Assembly: GCF_947495715.1 (NCBI RefSeq) | Contig: NZ_CANLZU010000001.1 | Coordinates: forward strand, 1 to 64,000 | DNA length: 64,000 nt | DNA from: an uncultured Oceanisphaera sp. | GTDB lineage: Bacteria; Pseudomonadota; Gammaproteobacteria; Enterobacterales; Aeromonadaceae | Direction of reading: 5' to 3' | Shown here: positions 8,049-17,468 of the stretch, piece by piece | How positions within the stretch are numbered: position 1 is the first letter of the stretch | Layout: each line of letters starts with the position of its first letter | Program-made: the position numbers and the translations under genes | Notes under the pieces: generated by a model | What the model saw: the letters and a program-made list of their open reading frames with translations, nothing else | Database searches by the model: none | What the model was told of the DNA's origin: nothing

Positions 8049-9967
8049 AGCGGAAAGTCCCGCCGATGGAAGGCCGTTACCGGTAATGCCACCGACTCGT
8101 CGACTCGCTCTTGCCGGGTGTTGATGGCGGCTGCCGACTCCGGCTCGATCATCTGCCTCTTTACGCCGGTATCGGTCGACGCCGACGCGCCCGACTGCAT
8201 CCCTGCCGGGGGGCTGGCCGCTTGTTTGTCTGCGTTATTCTCTTTCGGCTCCTTGTCTTCCGCGCCATCACCGGGCTCCGATGCCCAGTGATGGCGGCTG
8301 ATACGCAACGCCTGATACAGGTCGGGATAGACCTGAATACCTTCTTCCCCGACCCGAATACCGGCCTGTTTCAGCCAGTGCGTCATCTGACCTCGCCTTC
8401 CGGCCATCACCATATGTACCCCGCGTCGTTTCAGTTCTTTATGAAGCTCCCCCACCATGCTCATTACGCTGATATCCTGATGGGTAAAGCAGGAAACCGC
8501 ATCGATGATCAGGCACTTGGGCGGATGATGCTCACCGCCCAGCAGCAGCAAGACCCGCCGCTTGAAATAGGCGGCGTTGAAGTAGGTCAGCGGTGAATTG
8601 AAGCGATAAATCAGCACCCCGGTGATGGCCTTGACTTCTTCGTTATGGCCCAGGGTATGCACTATGCCTTCATCGTTCATGCCCATCAGTTGATCGGTCG
8701 GGCGCATCACATTGCGCAGAAACTGGAACAGGCCCAGTAGCACCGCCAGGGTAATGCCGGGGATCACCCCCATGAACAACACGCTGGCAAAGGTAATCCA
8801 GGCCAGCCAGAAAGCCGATTTATCCGAATGGCGCAACGCCCACAGACCTTTGAAGTCGGTCAGCGACAACGACGCCATGATCAGCACCACCCCCAGGGCG
8901 GCGGTAGGAATGTACTGCAACGGCGCGGTCAGAAAAAAGGTCACTACCGCAATCACCAGCGCCGCCACAATGGAGACCAGCTGACTCTTGCCGCCGTTGG
9001 CATCGTTCACCGCGGTCCGCGAGTCGGCGCCGCTGATGGCAAAGCCCTGAGACATCGCCGACGCCAGGTTGGCAAAACCCAGCGCCCGGAATTCCTTGTC
9101 GGCATCGATATCGTAGCCGTTCTTGGCGGCAAAGCTGCGCGCCGTCAGCATCATGGACACAAAGCTCACCATGGCCAGGTTAAGCGCCGGCAGCACCAGC
9201 TCCCGAATCAGACCCGGAGGAAATTCGGGAAGCTGCAGCTGAGGAATGCCGCCACTCAGGGAGCCGACCACCGCCACCTCGAGCCGCGAAGGATCCAGCC
9301 CCCACAGCAGGGTGGTGGCGACGGCCAGTCCCAGCAGGGAGCTGGGCCACTGCGGCCGAAAACGCCGGCTCAGCAGCATCACCACCAGCGTCAGCAGGCT
9401 GATACTCAGGGTCGAAGTATGGATATGGGAGACATAATCGGGCGCCGCCAGCAGTCGTTCAATCAGACCCGACTGGGTAAAGCTGAAGCCGAACACGCTG
9501 GACAACTGACCGACGATAATGGTGATGGCCACCCCGTTCAGCAGCCCCATCAGAATGGGGCGGGATAAAAAGTCGGCCAGCACCCCCAGCTTTAATCGAC
9601 TGGCCACCAGACACCAGAAACCGGTCATGGCGGTCATGGTCATCACCAGTTGCCAGTGGCGGGTAGGATCCCCCGCCGCCAGCGGCGTGACCACGGCGGC
9701 AATGACCGCACAGGTGGCCGCATCCGGGCCGATAATCAGCTGACGAGAGGTGCCGAACAAGGCGTAGGCAAGCATAGGCAGAATACAGGAATAGAGCCCG
9801 ACCACGGCACCAACACCGGTCAGCTCCGCGTAGGCGATGGCCACCGGTAGCGCCACTGCCGCTACCGATACCCCGGCCCGCACATCCGGCAACAACCAGG
9901 CCCGCTGGTATCCCAGCAGGGTGACCAGCCCCGGCATCCATCGTCCCAGAGAGAAAAAGTTGTTCAT
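8045..9967 (-). CDS. SulP-family anion transporter with C-terminal STAS domain
   Basis: A 640-residue inner-membrane SulP (SLC26-like) permease. The membrane domain begins near residue 20 (LPDVRAGVSVAAVALPVAIAYAELTGVGAVVGLYSCI in outline, the SulP signature) and runs to about 410. A STAS domain follows (VLIYRFNSPLTYFNAAYFKRR to about residue 555) and then a polar, low-complexity tail of about 80 residues. Substrates of bacterial members include sulfate, bicarbonate and dicarboxylates; they cannot be told apart by eye. The gene is followed by, and overlaps, the methyltransferase gene. An AT-rich promoter-like stretch precedes it at 9968-10010. Confidence 0.9.
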   Translation of the reverse strand: MNNFFSLGRWMPGLVTLLGYQRAWLLPDVRAGVSVAAVALPVAIAYAELTGVGAVVGLYSCILPMLAYALFGTSRQLIIGPDAATCAVIAAVVTPLAAGDPTRHWQLVMTMTAMTGFWCLVASRLKLGVLADFLSRPILMGLLNGVAITIIVGQLSSVFGFSFTQSGLIERLLAAPDYVSHIHTSTLSISLLTLVVMLLSRRFRPQWPSSLLGLAVATTLLWGLDPSRLEVAVVGSLSGGIPQLQLPEFPPGLIRELVLPALNLAMVSFVSMMLTARSFAAKNGYDIDADKEFRALGFANLASAMSQGFAISGADSRTAVNDANGGKSQLVSIVAALVIAVVTFFLTAPLQYIPTAALGVVLIMASLSLTDFKGLWALRHSDKSAFWLAWITFASVLFMGVIPGITLAVLLGLFQFLRNVMRPTDQLMGMNDEGIVHTLGHNEEVKAITGVLIYRFNSPLTYFNAAYFKRRVLLLLGGEHHPPKCLIIDAVSCFTHQDISVMSMVGELHKELKRRGVHMVMAGRRGQMTHWLKQAGIRVGEEGIQVYPDLYQALRISRHHWASEPGDGAEDKEPKENNADKQAASPPAGMQSGASASTDTGVKRQMIEPESAAAINTRQERVDESVALPVTAFHRRDFPL

Positions 9968-10294
9968 TTTTCAACCAATTATAATTATTTGTTTATATTT
10001 CATTATAGGGTGAGCCTCGGTGAAAATACCTGTTCATCTTTATTTGAACACCTTAAGTAAGATCTCATCACCGATGTGGAATGACGACAGCACCATGCCT
10101 GTTATGCTGCATGACTTATCACCCTACCGTCAGCATCATTTCGCTCCTCCGCTTTATTGGTAAAAAGAACCCGGCGCATAAAAATGGAAAAGAGTCCCCG
10201 TTATTTTCTGTCCTGCGAACTCGATGTATGTTTGAATCATTCTCTTCAGCTCAGACCATCTATCTATTCTTTTTATCAGCGCAGGTCCCATGGC
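9968..10294. promoter_or_regulatory. Divergent spacer with a TGTTCA/TGAACA inverted repeat
   Basis: This 327-base spacer separates the divergent SulP and receiver-domain genes. It contains TGTTCA (10031-10036) and TGAACA (10045-10050) separated by 8 bases, a symmetric arrangement that suits a dimeric regulator. Which regulator would bind is unknown. No gene is seen in it; the open frame upstream of 10295 lacks a good start signal. Confidence 0.4.
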
Positions 10295-11299
10295 ATGACA
10301 ATCCGCATTCTGATTTGTGACGACTCCGCCCTGGCGCGCAAGCAAATGGCAAGAACACTGCCTTCCGACTGGGACGTACAGATCCGGTTTGCCAGCCAGG
10401 GGAGTGAAGCCCTTGAGCTGCTGCATAATCAGGGTACCGATGTCTTGTTTCTCGATCTCAACATGCCGGTACTGGACGGTTACGGCGTATTGGAGGCCAT
10501 CAGGAAGCAGGAGTTGCAGGTCATCACTGTGGTGGTTTCCGGTGATATTCAGCCTCAGGCAATGTCGCGGGTCAAGGCGCTGGGCGCCATCGGTTTCATC
10601 AAGAAGCCCATCGATACCGACGAGCTGACCCGGCTGCTGACCGAATACGGGCTTTATCAACCCAATAGCGGCGCCCGCCAAACGCCGCCCGAGGCCTTGC
10701 CCTCGCTCACGCTGTCGTTGCAGGATTACTTGCAGGAGTTGGCCAATGTCGCCATGGGGCAGGCCTCGAACCTGCTGGCCCGGCTGCTGGATGTGTTTAT
10801 TCTGCAACCCGTTCCCAAGGTGGCGATGATCGCCCGCAGCGAACTGAGCATGGCGATTTCGGCGGTAGAGGGCAACAGCCAGTACTCTGCCGTTTGCCAG
10901 GGGTTTGTCGGTGCCGGTGTGTCCGGCGAAGCACTGCTGTTGTTCTCCGATTCCAGTATCGAGGCCATGGCGCGTTTGCTGCATTATGACGAACCCGATA
11001 ATCCGGCTCCGGACATGGAAATTCTGATGGACATGTCGAGCATACTGTTTGGTGCCTTTCTCAAGGGACTGGGCGATCAGCTGGATATCCACTTCGGGCT
11101 GGATCAGCCAACCATTCTCGGACAACACCAGCAGCTCGAGGTTCTGCTCGAACATCATCGTCAGCAGGCCGAGCAACTGTTGTGCATCGAAATTCCTTAC
11201 GAACTGGAACAGCAACATATTTCCTGCAACCTTCTGGTGCTACTGACAGAAGACTCGGTCAACCGGCTGGAGCAACGGTTGATTTACCTGACGGAGTAA
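10295..11299 (+). CDS. Response regulator: receiver domain plus CheC/CheX-like domain
   Basis: A 334-residue protein. The receiver domain (1-120) has Asp9/Asp10, phospho-acceptor Asp54 (LFLDLNMPVLDGYG) and Lys104 (FIKKPI). After a linker comes a domain of about 190 residues resembling the CheC/CheX/FliY phosphatase fold (FVGAGVSGEALLLFS and EILMDMSSILFGAFLKGLGDQLD). In CheC the active residues lie in an E-x-x-N motif; the matching stretch here reads D-M-S-S, so phosphatase activity may be lost or changed. The start at 10295 follows an AGG motif; the longer upstream frame is not supported. The PAS-GGDEF gene begins 3 bases after the stop, so the pair is almost certainly one operon controlling c-di-GMP output. 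Confidence 0.85.
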   Translation: MTIRILICDDSALARKQMARTLPSDWDVQIRFASQGSEALELLHNQGTDVLFLDLNMPVLDGYGVLEAIRKQELQVITVVVSGDIQPQAMSRVKALGAIGFIKKPIDTDELTRLLTEYGLYQPNSGARQTPPEALPSLTLSLQDYLQELANVAMGQASNLLARLLDVFILQPVPKVAMIARSELSMAISAVEGNSQYSAVCQGFVGAGVSGEALLLFSDSSIEAMARLLHYDEPDNPAPDMEILMDMSSILFGAFLKGLGDQLDIHFGLDQPTILGQHQQLEVLLEHHRQQAEQLLCIEIPYELEQQHISCNLLVLLTEDSVNRLEQRLIYLTE

Positions 11300-11302
11300 A
11301 CC

Positions 11303-12256
11303 ATGTCTCTCGACAAACTGGATGCACATGCCTTTCACTTTCTGGTGGATATGCTGGAGTCGGTCGAAATCGGCCTGGTGGTACTGGATCTGGACTTCCA
11401 GATACAGCTGTGGAATGGCTTCATGGAAAACCACAGCGGCCTGACCTCGACCGCAGTTCGGGATAAAAACCTGTTCAGCCTGTTTCCCGATCTGCCCCAG
11501 ACCTGGCTGCGCCGCAAGGTGGACACCGTGGTCACTCTGAAAACCCGGGCTTTCACCTCCTGGGAGCTGCGTCCCTACCTGTTTCGCTTTGGCACCAGCC
11601 GTCCGGTCACCGGTACCGAGCCCATCATGTATCAGAACCTGACCATCAGCCCGCTGGCCGAGCCGGATGGCAGCGTAAAGCGGGTTTGCCTGATGATCTA
11701 CGATGTCACCGATGTGGCCAGCAGCCGACTGGCGCTGGAACAAGCCAACAAAAAGCTGGCCCGGCTGAGCATCACCGACAACCTGACCGGCCTGCTGAAC
11801 CGGGGCGCCTGGGAAAACCAGCTCGATAGCGAGTTTTCCCGATACCAGCGCTATGGCCATCCCTGCAGTCTGGTGCTGATCGATATCGACAACTTCAAGT
11901 CAATCAACGATCGATATGGTCACCCGGTCGGTGATGAGGTGATTCGTCACCTTGCCGCCACCATTCGCGCCGTCTTGCGCAGTACCGATCAATCGGGGCG
12001 CTACGGCGGCGAGGAATTCGGCATTATATTGCCGGAAACCGATACCGAAGGCGCCGTGGTCATCGCCGAACGTCTGCGACAGGCCGTCGAAGCCGCGGTG
12101 ATAACGACCCGGAACATGGAGATTCGCTATACCATCAGTTCCGGAATTGCCACGCTGAATAACGCCATTCCTCATGCTACCGAATGGCTAAGCCGCTCCG
12201 ACACCGCGCTGTATGCCGCCAAACATGCCGGCAAAAACCGGGTAGAGGTCGCCTGA
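11303..12256 (+). CDS. PAS-GGDEF diguanylate cyclase
   Basis: A 317-residue cytoplasmic protein. A PAS-like sensor domain spans about residues 5-140 (LVVLDLDFQIQLWNGFMENHSGL in outline) and a GGDEF domain about 150-317. The active-site motif is GGEEF at 235-239, which is compatible with activity. An RxxD inhibitory site (RSTD) sits five residues before it, so product feedback by c-di-GMP is expected. No membrane segment or signal peptide is seen. It lies 3 bases behind the receiver/CheC-like gene, and a strong terminator follows at 12332. Confidence 0.93.
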   Translation: MSLDKLDAHAFHFLVDMLESVEIGLVVLDLDFQIQLWNGFMENHSGLTSTAVRDKNLFSLFPDLPQTWLRRKVDTVVTLKTRAFTSWELRPYLFRFGTSRPVTGTEPIMYQNLTISPLAEPDGSVKRVCLMIYDVTDVASSRLALEQANKKLARLSITDNLTGLLNRGAWENQLDSEFSRYQRYGHPCSLVLIDIDNFKSINDRYGHPVGDEVIRHLAATIRAVLRSTDQSGRYGGEEFGIILPETDTEGAVVIAERLRQAVEAAVITTRNMEIRYTISSGIATLNNAIPHATEWLSRSDTALYAAKHAGKNRVEVA

Positions 12257-12331
12257 CGCAAGCAACGCCCGTTACGGTTGACGTTGTTATCACTGTACGC
12301 TCGAACATCATGACCGACAAACGAACCCAAT

Positions 12332-12368
12332 AAAAAGCCCCGGCGGGTCATATCCGGCCGGGGCTTTT
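12332..12368. terminator. Bidirectional terminator between the GGDEF gene and fabV
   Basis: AAAAAGCCCCGGC and GCCGGGGCTTTT arms form a strong stem with an A-run on one side and a T-run on the other. It can therefore end both the plus-strand signalling operon and minus-strand fabV, whose stop is 20 bases away. Confidence 0.88.
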
Positions 12369-12387
12369 GATGATTATCGACGCGGCA

Positions 12388-13587
12388 TCAGGCCAGTTCG
12401 ATCACCTCGAACTCGACTTCGGGGCTGACGTCGGCATCGTAATCCACGCCGGTCAGGCCGAAACCGAACAGACGCAGAAACTCGTCCTTGTAGCCCTGAT
12501 AGTCGGTCAGCTGGTAGATGTTGTCGTCCTGTACCTGGGCCCAGATCTCGCGGCAGGCGTTCTGTACTTCGTCACGCAATTCCCAGTCGTCCAGACGCAG
12601 GCGGTTCTGCTCGTCGACCGGCGCCTGCTCGCCGCTGTAAAGGCGGGTTTCAAACAGACGCTGAATCTGCTCGATACAGCCTTCGTGAATGCCCTGCTCT
12701 TTCATGATCTTGAAGGCCATGGAGATATACAGCGGCATGACCGGGATGGCGGCGGAGGCCTGAGTCACCACCGACTTCAACACCGCCACATGGGCGTTGC
12801 CGCCTTTGGCCTTGAGCTTGGCATCGATAGCGTGGGCGGCGCGATCCAGATCTTCCTTGGCCTTGCCCAGGGTGCCGTGCCAGTAAATCGGCCAGGTCAG
12901 ATCGGTACCGATGTAGGAATAGGCGACGGACTTGGCACCGTCGGCCAGCACACCGGCATCGGCCAGCGCGTTCATCCACAGTTCCCAGTCCTGACCGCCC
13001 ATTACCTTTATGGTATCGGCAATTTCCTGCTCGTTGGCCGGCTCGACCACGGCTTCTACCAGCACGTCCTTGTTGGTGTCCAGGGCGGTAGACTTGTAGG
13101 GTTCGCCAATCGGCTTGAGGGCGGAGCGCACCAGTTCGCCGGAGTCGGGCATTTTGCGTACCGGCGAGGCCAGGGAATACACCACCAGGTCAATCTGACC
13201 CAGATCCTGTTTGATCAGCTCGATCACCTGATCGCGGCATTCGTTGGAGAAGGCATCGCCGTTGATGCTCTTGGCGTACAGGCCTTCTTCCTTGGCGACC
13301 TTGTCGAAGGCGGCGGCGTTATACCAACCGGCGGAGCCGGTCTTTTTCTCGGTGGCCGGCTTTTCAAAGAAAACGCCAATGGTGGCGGCACCGCTGCCGA
13401 AGGCGGCGTTGATGCGGGAAGCCAGACCATAACCGGTGGACGCGCCGATCACCAGTACCTTTTTGGGACCCTGTTCAAGCTGGCCCTTGGCTTTGACGTA
13501 GGCGATCTGCTCGCGTACATTCGCCTCACAACCGACCGGATGGGTGGTGGTACAGATAAAGCCACGGACCTTGGGTTTGATGATCAT
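12388..13587 (-). CDS. fabV: FabV-type trans-2-enoyl-ACP/CoA reductase
   Basis: NADH-dependent enoyl-ACP reductase that performs the last step of each fatty-acid elongation cycle. The 399-residue protein starts [13 protein letters not shown], the family's usual N terminus. It has the cofactor loop [11 protein letters not shown] (48-58) and the Y-x8-K catalytic pair Tyr235/Lys244, at the same numbering as characterised FabV proteins. A longer frame to 13647 adds 20 residues without family support. FabV enzymes are largely insensitive to triclosan, unlike FabI; whether FabI is also encoded elsewhere cannot be seen here. It is transcribed alone, ending at the shared terminator at 12332-12368. 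Confidence 0.95.
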   Translation of the reverse strand: MIIKPKVRGFICTTTHPVGCEANVREQIAYVKAKGQLEQGPKKVLVIGASTGYGLASRINAAFGSGAATIGVFFEKPATEKKTGSAGWYNAAAFDKVAKEEGLYAKSINGDAFSNECRDQVIELIKQDLGQIDLVVYSLASPVRKMPDSGELVRSALKPIGEPYKSTALDTNKDVLVEAVVEPANEQEIADTIKVMGGQDWELWMNALADAGVLADGAKSVAYSYIGTDLTWPIYWHGTLGKAKEDLDRAAHAIDAKLKAKGGNAHVAVLKSVVTQASAAIPVMPLYISMAFKIMKEQGIHEGCIEQIQRLFETRLYSGEQAPVDEQNRLRLDDWELRDEVQNACREIWAQVQDDNIYQLTDYQGYKDEFLRLFGFGLTGVDYDADVSPEVEFEVIELA

Positions 13588-13729
13588 AAAGATGTTTGCC
13601 TCGGTTATTTCTCGGATAGACGCTAAAGATACCTTATTCCGAGACAAAAGTGAGGCCTGACGTGTTTCATTGCTGTAAGCGTTGAGCCTGTCTCTTAGTC
13701 ACAACTCTGTCAGCCCATAAGATATGCTC

Positions 13730-13837
13730 AGAGGCAACTGGGTAGCCTCTTCCGACACGCTAAACCGCATCCCTGCGACGCTCAGCACATGACGTCCTGT
13801 CATGTGATGGTCGGCTGAGGCTATCCCAGTCACCTCT
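13730..13837 (+). repeat. Dispersed 61-bp core element, copy A, with outer stem
   Basis: The core is 13753-13813 (CGACACGC...GGTCG) with inner hairpin CACATGAC / GTCATGTG. The outer stem pairs ACTGGGTAGCCTC (13737-13749) with 13817-13830, allowing one bulged base, and AGAGG (13730-13734) with CCTCT (13833-13837). A run of five T follows, so this copy could terminate plus-strand transcription. Confidence 0.8.
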
Positions 13838-13935
13838 TTTTAGGCGCCGAGTCGTCGGTGAGCACCACTGACAGACCACTCCTTGGTTGAGCACGGAGTT
13901 GACGTTCAGTATCTGACAGGCAGCACAGCAGCTTC

Positions 13936-14053
13936 ACGAAGTGGCAGCGGGGATTGCCGGAGCCGACCGTTAAATGCCAGGGACGGCATTTGCCGAGCGT
14001 CCCATGGATGGGCTTGAAGCGTGTCGGCGGAGCGCAACCGCGCTGCTGCTTCG
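13936..14053 (-). repeat. Dispersed 61-bp core element, copy B, with outer stem
   Basis: The core is 13964-14026, reversed relative to copy A. The inner hairpin is AAATGCC / GGCATTT. The outer stem pairs CGAAGTGGCAGCG (starting near 13938) with CGCTGCTGCTTCG (14041-14053) over 13 positions, two of them G-T; TTGC (13954) pairs with GCAA (14034). With copy A it forms a head-to-head doublet. Confidence 0.78.
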
Positions 14054-14159
14054 CATGGCGGTCATTCTCAATGACTTGTGACTAACTAAAAGACAGGCTT
14101 ACAGCTGCTATATCTTCGTGCTCAGCGTGATAATGCCGAATAAAACGCAGAGAGAACAT

Positions 14160-15905
14160 ATGTTTACCCTTCGCCCCTATCAGCAGGATGCGGTGAATCG
14201 CACCCTGGAGTATTTTCGTCGTCATGACGATCCGGCGGTGCTGGTGCTGCCCACCGGTGCCGGCAAGAGCCTGGTAATCGCCGAGCTGGCGCGCATCGCC
14301 CGTGGTCGGGTGCTGGTGCTGGCGCACGTCAAGGAGCTGGTGGAGCAGAACCACGCCAAATATCAGAGTTACGGCCAGCCCGCGGCGATCTTCTCCGCCG
14401 GCCTCGGCCGGAAGCAGGCCCACACCCAGGTGGTGTTCGGCTCTGTGCAGTCGGTGGCGCGCAATCTGGAGCATTTCGCGAACTTCAGCCTGGTGGTGAT
14501 CGACGAATGCCACCGGGTATCCGATGACGACGACAGCCAGTATCTTAAGGTGATCAAACACCTGCGCCAGTCCAATGCCCGGCTCAAGGTGCTGGGCCTG
14601 ACCGCCACCCCCTATCGGCTGGGACTGGGCTGGATTTACCAGACTCATTATCACGGCATGGTACGCAGCCGCTCAAAACGCTTCTTCAAACACTGCCTCT
14701 TCGAACTGCCGCTGCGGCTGATGATCAAACAGGGCTATCTGTGTCGGCCCGAGCTGATAGACGCCCCCGTGGTGCACTATGACTTTTCCCGCCTGTATGA
14801 GCAGGGACTCTTTACCGAGCAACAGCTGGAGAAGGAGCTGGCGCGCCAGCCCAGAGTCACCCCGCACATAGTGCAGCAAATTCAGGACTACGCCGCCGAC
14901 CGGGTCGGGGTCATGGTGTTTGCCAGCACGGTACGCCACGCCGCCGAGGTGGCCGGCCTGCTGCCGAAAGAAGAAACGGCGCTGATCACCGGCGACACTC
15001 CCGGGCCGGAGCGGGATGCCATTATTCACCGCTTCAAGGCGCGAGAGCTGAAGTATCTGGTCAACGTCTCGGTGCTGACCACCGGCTTCGATGCCCCCCA
15101 CGTGGATGTGATTGCCCTGCTGCGTCCCACTCAGTCGGTGGCGCTTTACCAGCAGATCATCGGCCGGGGCCTGCGTCTCAGCCCCGACAAGACCGACTGT
15201 CTGGTGCTGGATTACGCGGGTAACAACATGGATATCTTCGCCCCCGATGTGGGCGAGCCCCGCCCCCACCCGGACACCACCCAGGTGCAGGTGCTGTGCC
15301 CCGCCTGCGGCTTCGCCAATATCTTCTGGGGCAAGACTGACAGCGACGGCCGGGTACTGGAACACTTCGGCCGCCGCTGTCAGGGCCTGTTTGAGAATGA
15401 CGAAGGCGAACCCGGTGAGCCCTGCGGTTACCGTTTTCGCTTCAAGTCCTGCCCCCAGTGTCTGGCGGAAAACGACATCGCCGCCCGGGAGTGCAACGAC
15501 TGCGGCCACCTGTTGGTGGATCCGGACAAGAAGCTGAAAGAGGCACTGGCGCTGAAGGATGCGCTGGTGCTGCGCTGTGCGGGCCTGAGCCTGGCAGAAA
15601 GCAGCGGCAAGTTCGGACCGGCACTGAAGGTCACCTATCACGACGAGGATGGCACCGAGCTGCAGCAATGGTATGCTTTCGACAACAAGGGTAGGCGCGG
15701 TCGTTTTTTTCTGGAATTTGTGCGCCCGCATTGGCCGGCCCCCGGACTGGAGCCGGAGTTTGCCTCGCTGGCAGAAGTCGTGGCCTCGGCCTCGCGCTTT
15801 CGTCACCCGGACTTCGTGATTGCCAGAAGCCATAAACGCGGCTGGCGAATAAAGGAAACCCTGTTCGATTATCAGGGCCGGTTTCGTACCGCCCACTCCC
15901 TTTAA
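14160..15905 (+). CDS. radD: RadD (YejH) superfamily-2 DNA repair helicase-like ATPase
   Basis: A 581-residue SF2 ATPase. Walker A PTGAGKS is at 31-37, with DECH in motif II (VVIDECHRV), LTATPYRLG in motif III, and helicase-C motifs [10 protein letters not shown] and [10 protein letters not shown] cysteine-rich C-terminal region (CPACGF, CPQC, CNDCGH) looks like zinc-binding ribbons. The whole sequence matches E. coli RadD/YejH, which interacts with SSB and takes part in double-strand break repair and recombination. The start was set at [10 protein letters not shown], matching the family, with a purine-rich AGAGAGA just upstream; 14118 is a weaker alternative. dacB follows after 23 bases and may be co-transcribed. 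Confidence 0.93.
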   Translation: MFTLRPYQQDAVNRTLEYFRRHDDPAVLVLPTGAGKSLVIAELARIARGRVLVLAHVKELVEQNHAKYQSYGQPAAIFSAGLGRKQAHTQVVFGSVQSVARNLEHFANFSLVVIDECHRVSDDDDSQYLKVIKHLRQSNARLKVLGLTATPYRLGLGWIYQTHYHGMVRSRSKRFFKHCLFELPLRLMIKQGYLCRPELIDAPVVHYDFSRLYEQGLFTEQQLEKELARQPRVTPHIVQQIQDYAADRVGVMVFASTVRHAAEVAGLLPKEETALITGDTPGPERDAIIHRFKARELKYLVNVSVLTTGFDAPHVDVIALLRPTQSVALYQQIIGRGLRLSPDKTDCLVLDYAGNNMDIFAPDVGEPRPHPDTTQVQVLCPACGFANIFWGKTDSDGRVLEHFGRRCQGLFENDEGEPGEPCGYRFRFKSCPQCLAENDIAARECNDCGHLLVDPDKKLKEALALKDALVLRCAGLSLAESSGKFGPALKVTYHDEDGTELQQWYAFDNKGRRGRFFLEFVRPHWPAPGLEPEFASLAEVVASASRFRHPDFVIARSHKRGWRIKETLFDYQGRFRTAHSL

Positions 15906-15928
15906 CATGCTCGTTACCGTGAAGGCCC

Positions 15929-17389
15929 ATGACCTTAAAGAGAAGTATGCATCGTTATATAACCGGCCTTGCCGCCATCATCTTCAGTGTTTCCGTGCAG
16001 GCAGTCACGCCGCCAGAACACGGCCAGGCGGCCTGGATTCTGGCCGATGCCGCCACCGGCCAGATAGAGTCGGCCCATAATCCGAATCTGCTGCTGAAAC
16101 CGGCCTCGACCCAAAAGCTGGTTACCACATTGGCCGGCGCCCTGGCGCTGGGCCCAGACTGGCGTTACCAGACCCGCGTTCACTACCGGGGCAAGCTGCA
16201 AAACGGCAAGCTGGTCGGCGATCTGCTGATCGATTTCGTCGGTGATCCCTCGTTGACCAGAGAGCAGTTGCGCGATCTGCTGAAACGCACCGGTGTGCGT
16301 CAGGTAAGCGGCAATGTATTACTCAATCAGCAACGTTTCGGCGGCTACGATCGCGGTAACGGCTGGTCGTGGAACGATTTGAGCGTCTGCTATACCTCGC
16401 CGGTATCGGCGCTGATCCTGGATCGCAACTGCGTGCAGGGCGCCCTCTATGCCCGCACCGGACAGGCGGCCCGCGCGACCGTGCCGGCGCATCAGCCGGT
16501 GAAGGTCAGCGCCCAGGTCGAGGTGCTGAGTCGTGCCGAACAGAAGCGCCGCTTCTGCGAACTGGAAGTGGACATGAGCCCGCCCAACCGGTATCGCCTC
16601 ACCGGTTGTATCGGCCCACGCAAGGATCCCTGGCCCCTGCGCTTTGCCATTCAGGATGTGGACGCCTGGGGCGAGCAGCTGACGCGCTGGGCCCTGAGCC
16701 AGGCCGGCATTCGCGTATCCGGCGGCATCAAGGCCAGCCGCATCGAGGCCGGTGACTGGCCCGCCCTGGCCCATCACCACTCGCCCGAGCTTCGGGAACT
16801 GAGCCGTCGGATCCTGGAGCATTCCGATAATCTTTATGCCGACAGCCTGCTGCGTACTCTCGGTGCCGAGCACTTTAATCAGCCCGGCAGCTTCCGTAAC
16901 GGTACCCAGGCGGTGCGCGACATTCTCAAGCAGAAGGCCGGCATCGATCTGGGTCCTTCCTGGCTGGCGGATGGCTCGGGGCTGTCTTCCCACAATCTGC
17001 TGCGCGCCGACGATCTGCTGGCGGTGTTGCTGGTAATGGCACAGGATCCCCGCGCCAACTGGCTGATGGGTGTGTTGCCGGTCAGCGGTGAAAGCGGCAC
17101 CCTGCGCTATCGTCGCAGCGTGCTCGGCCCGGCACTCAAGGGCAAAATCATGGCCAAAACCGGCACCATAGCCCATGTGCAGAATCTGGTCGGCTTTATC
17201 GATACCGATGGCGGCCGGCGCAAGGCGTTCGTGCTGTTGCAGAATGGCTTGTCCATCAGCCCGCAACATGAAAAGAACATTGCCGCCGGCCAGGGGGAAT
17301 GGCCCGCCCGGCGCTTCGAGCGCCGCTGGCTGGAGTCGGTGGTGACGCCAGATTCCATTGTTAAAACCAATCAATCAGCAACAAACTAA
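15929..17389 (+). CDS. dacB: D-alanyl-D-alanine carboxypeptidase/endopeptidase PBP4
   Basis: Periplasmic class-C penicillin-binding protein that trims and cleaves peptidoglycan cross-links. The 486-residue precursor has a signal peptide with a likely cut after VQA (residue 25). The serine-peptidase triad is complete: S60-T-Q-K63, S354-H-N356 and K410-T-G412. The inserted domains between the first two motifs (about residues 90-260) are as in E. coli DacB. Initiation could also be at Met7 (MHRYITGL), which has a comparable purine-rich upstream sequence; the mature protein would be unchanged. Confidence 0.94.
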   Translation: MTLKRSMHRYITGLAAIIFSVSVQAVTPPEHGQAAWILADAATGQIESAHNPNLLLKPASTQKLVTTLAGALALGPDWRYQTRVHYRGKLQNGKLVGDLLIDFVGDPSLTREQLRDLLKRTGVRQVSGNVLLNQQRFGGYDRGNGWSWNDLSVCYTSPVSALILDRNCVQGALYARTGQAARATVPAHQPVKVSAQVEVLSRAEQKRRFCELEVDMSPPNRYRLTGCIGPRKDPWPLRFAIQDVDAWGEQLTRWALSQAGIRVSGGIKASRIEAGDWPALAHHHSPELRELSRRILEHSDNLYADSLLRTLGAEHFNQPGSFRNGTQAVRDILKQKAGIDLGPSWLADGSGLSSHNLLRADDLLAVLLVMAQDPRANWLMGVLPVSGESGTLRYRRSVLGPALKGKIMAKTGTIAHVQNLVGFIDTDGGRRKAFVLLQNGLSISPQHEKNIAAGQGEWPARRFERRWLESVVTPDSIVKTNQSATN

Positions 17390-17468
17390 CGATTTATAGA
17401 ACGAGAGCACCGTCCTTATACTGTGCCTGTTAAATGAATGAATAAATTAATCAGTCAGGAGAGAGCCC

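Larger units (their letters stand above)
13672..14108. repeat. Inverted-repeat-bounded 0.4-kb element carrying two 61-bp cores
   Basis: AGCCTGTCTCTTAGTCACAA (13685-13704) is matched on the opposite strand by 14076-14099 with one substitution and a 4-base gap. Further out, GCTGTAAG (13672-13679) matches the complement of CTTACAGC at the right end. This suggests a MITE-like unit or a very long palindrome. It carries two copies of the dispersed core in opposite orientation and no transposase. It occupies the divergent fabV-radD spacer (13588-14159), which contains no gene. Confidence 0.6.

Noticed and set aside
13588-14159. Insertion sequence with a transposase
   Set aside because: Terminal inverted repeats are present but no reading frame between them encodes a transposase; kept only as a MITE-like repeat.
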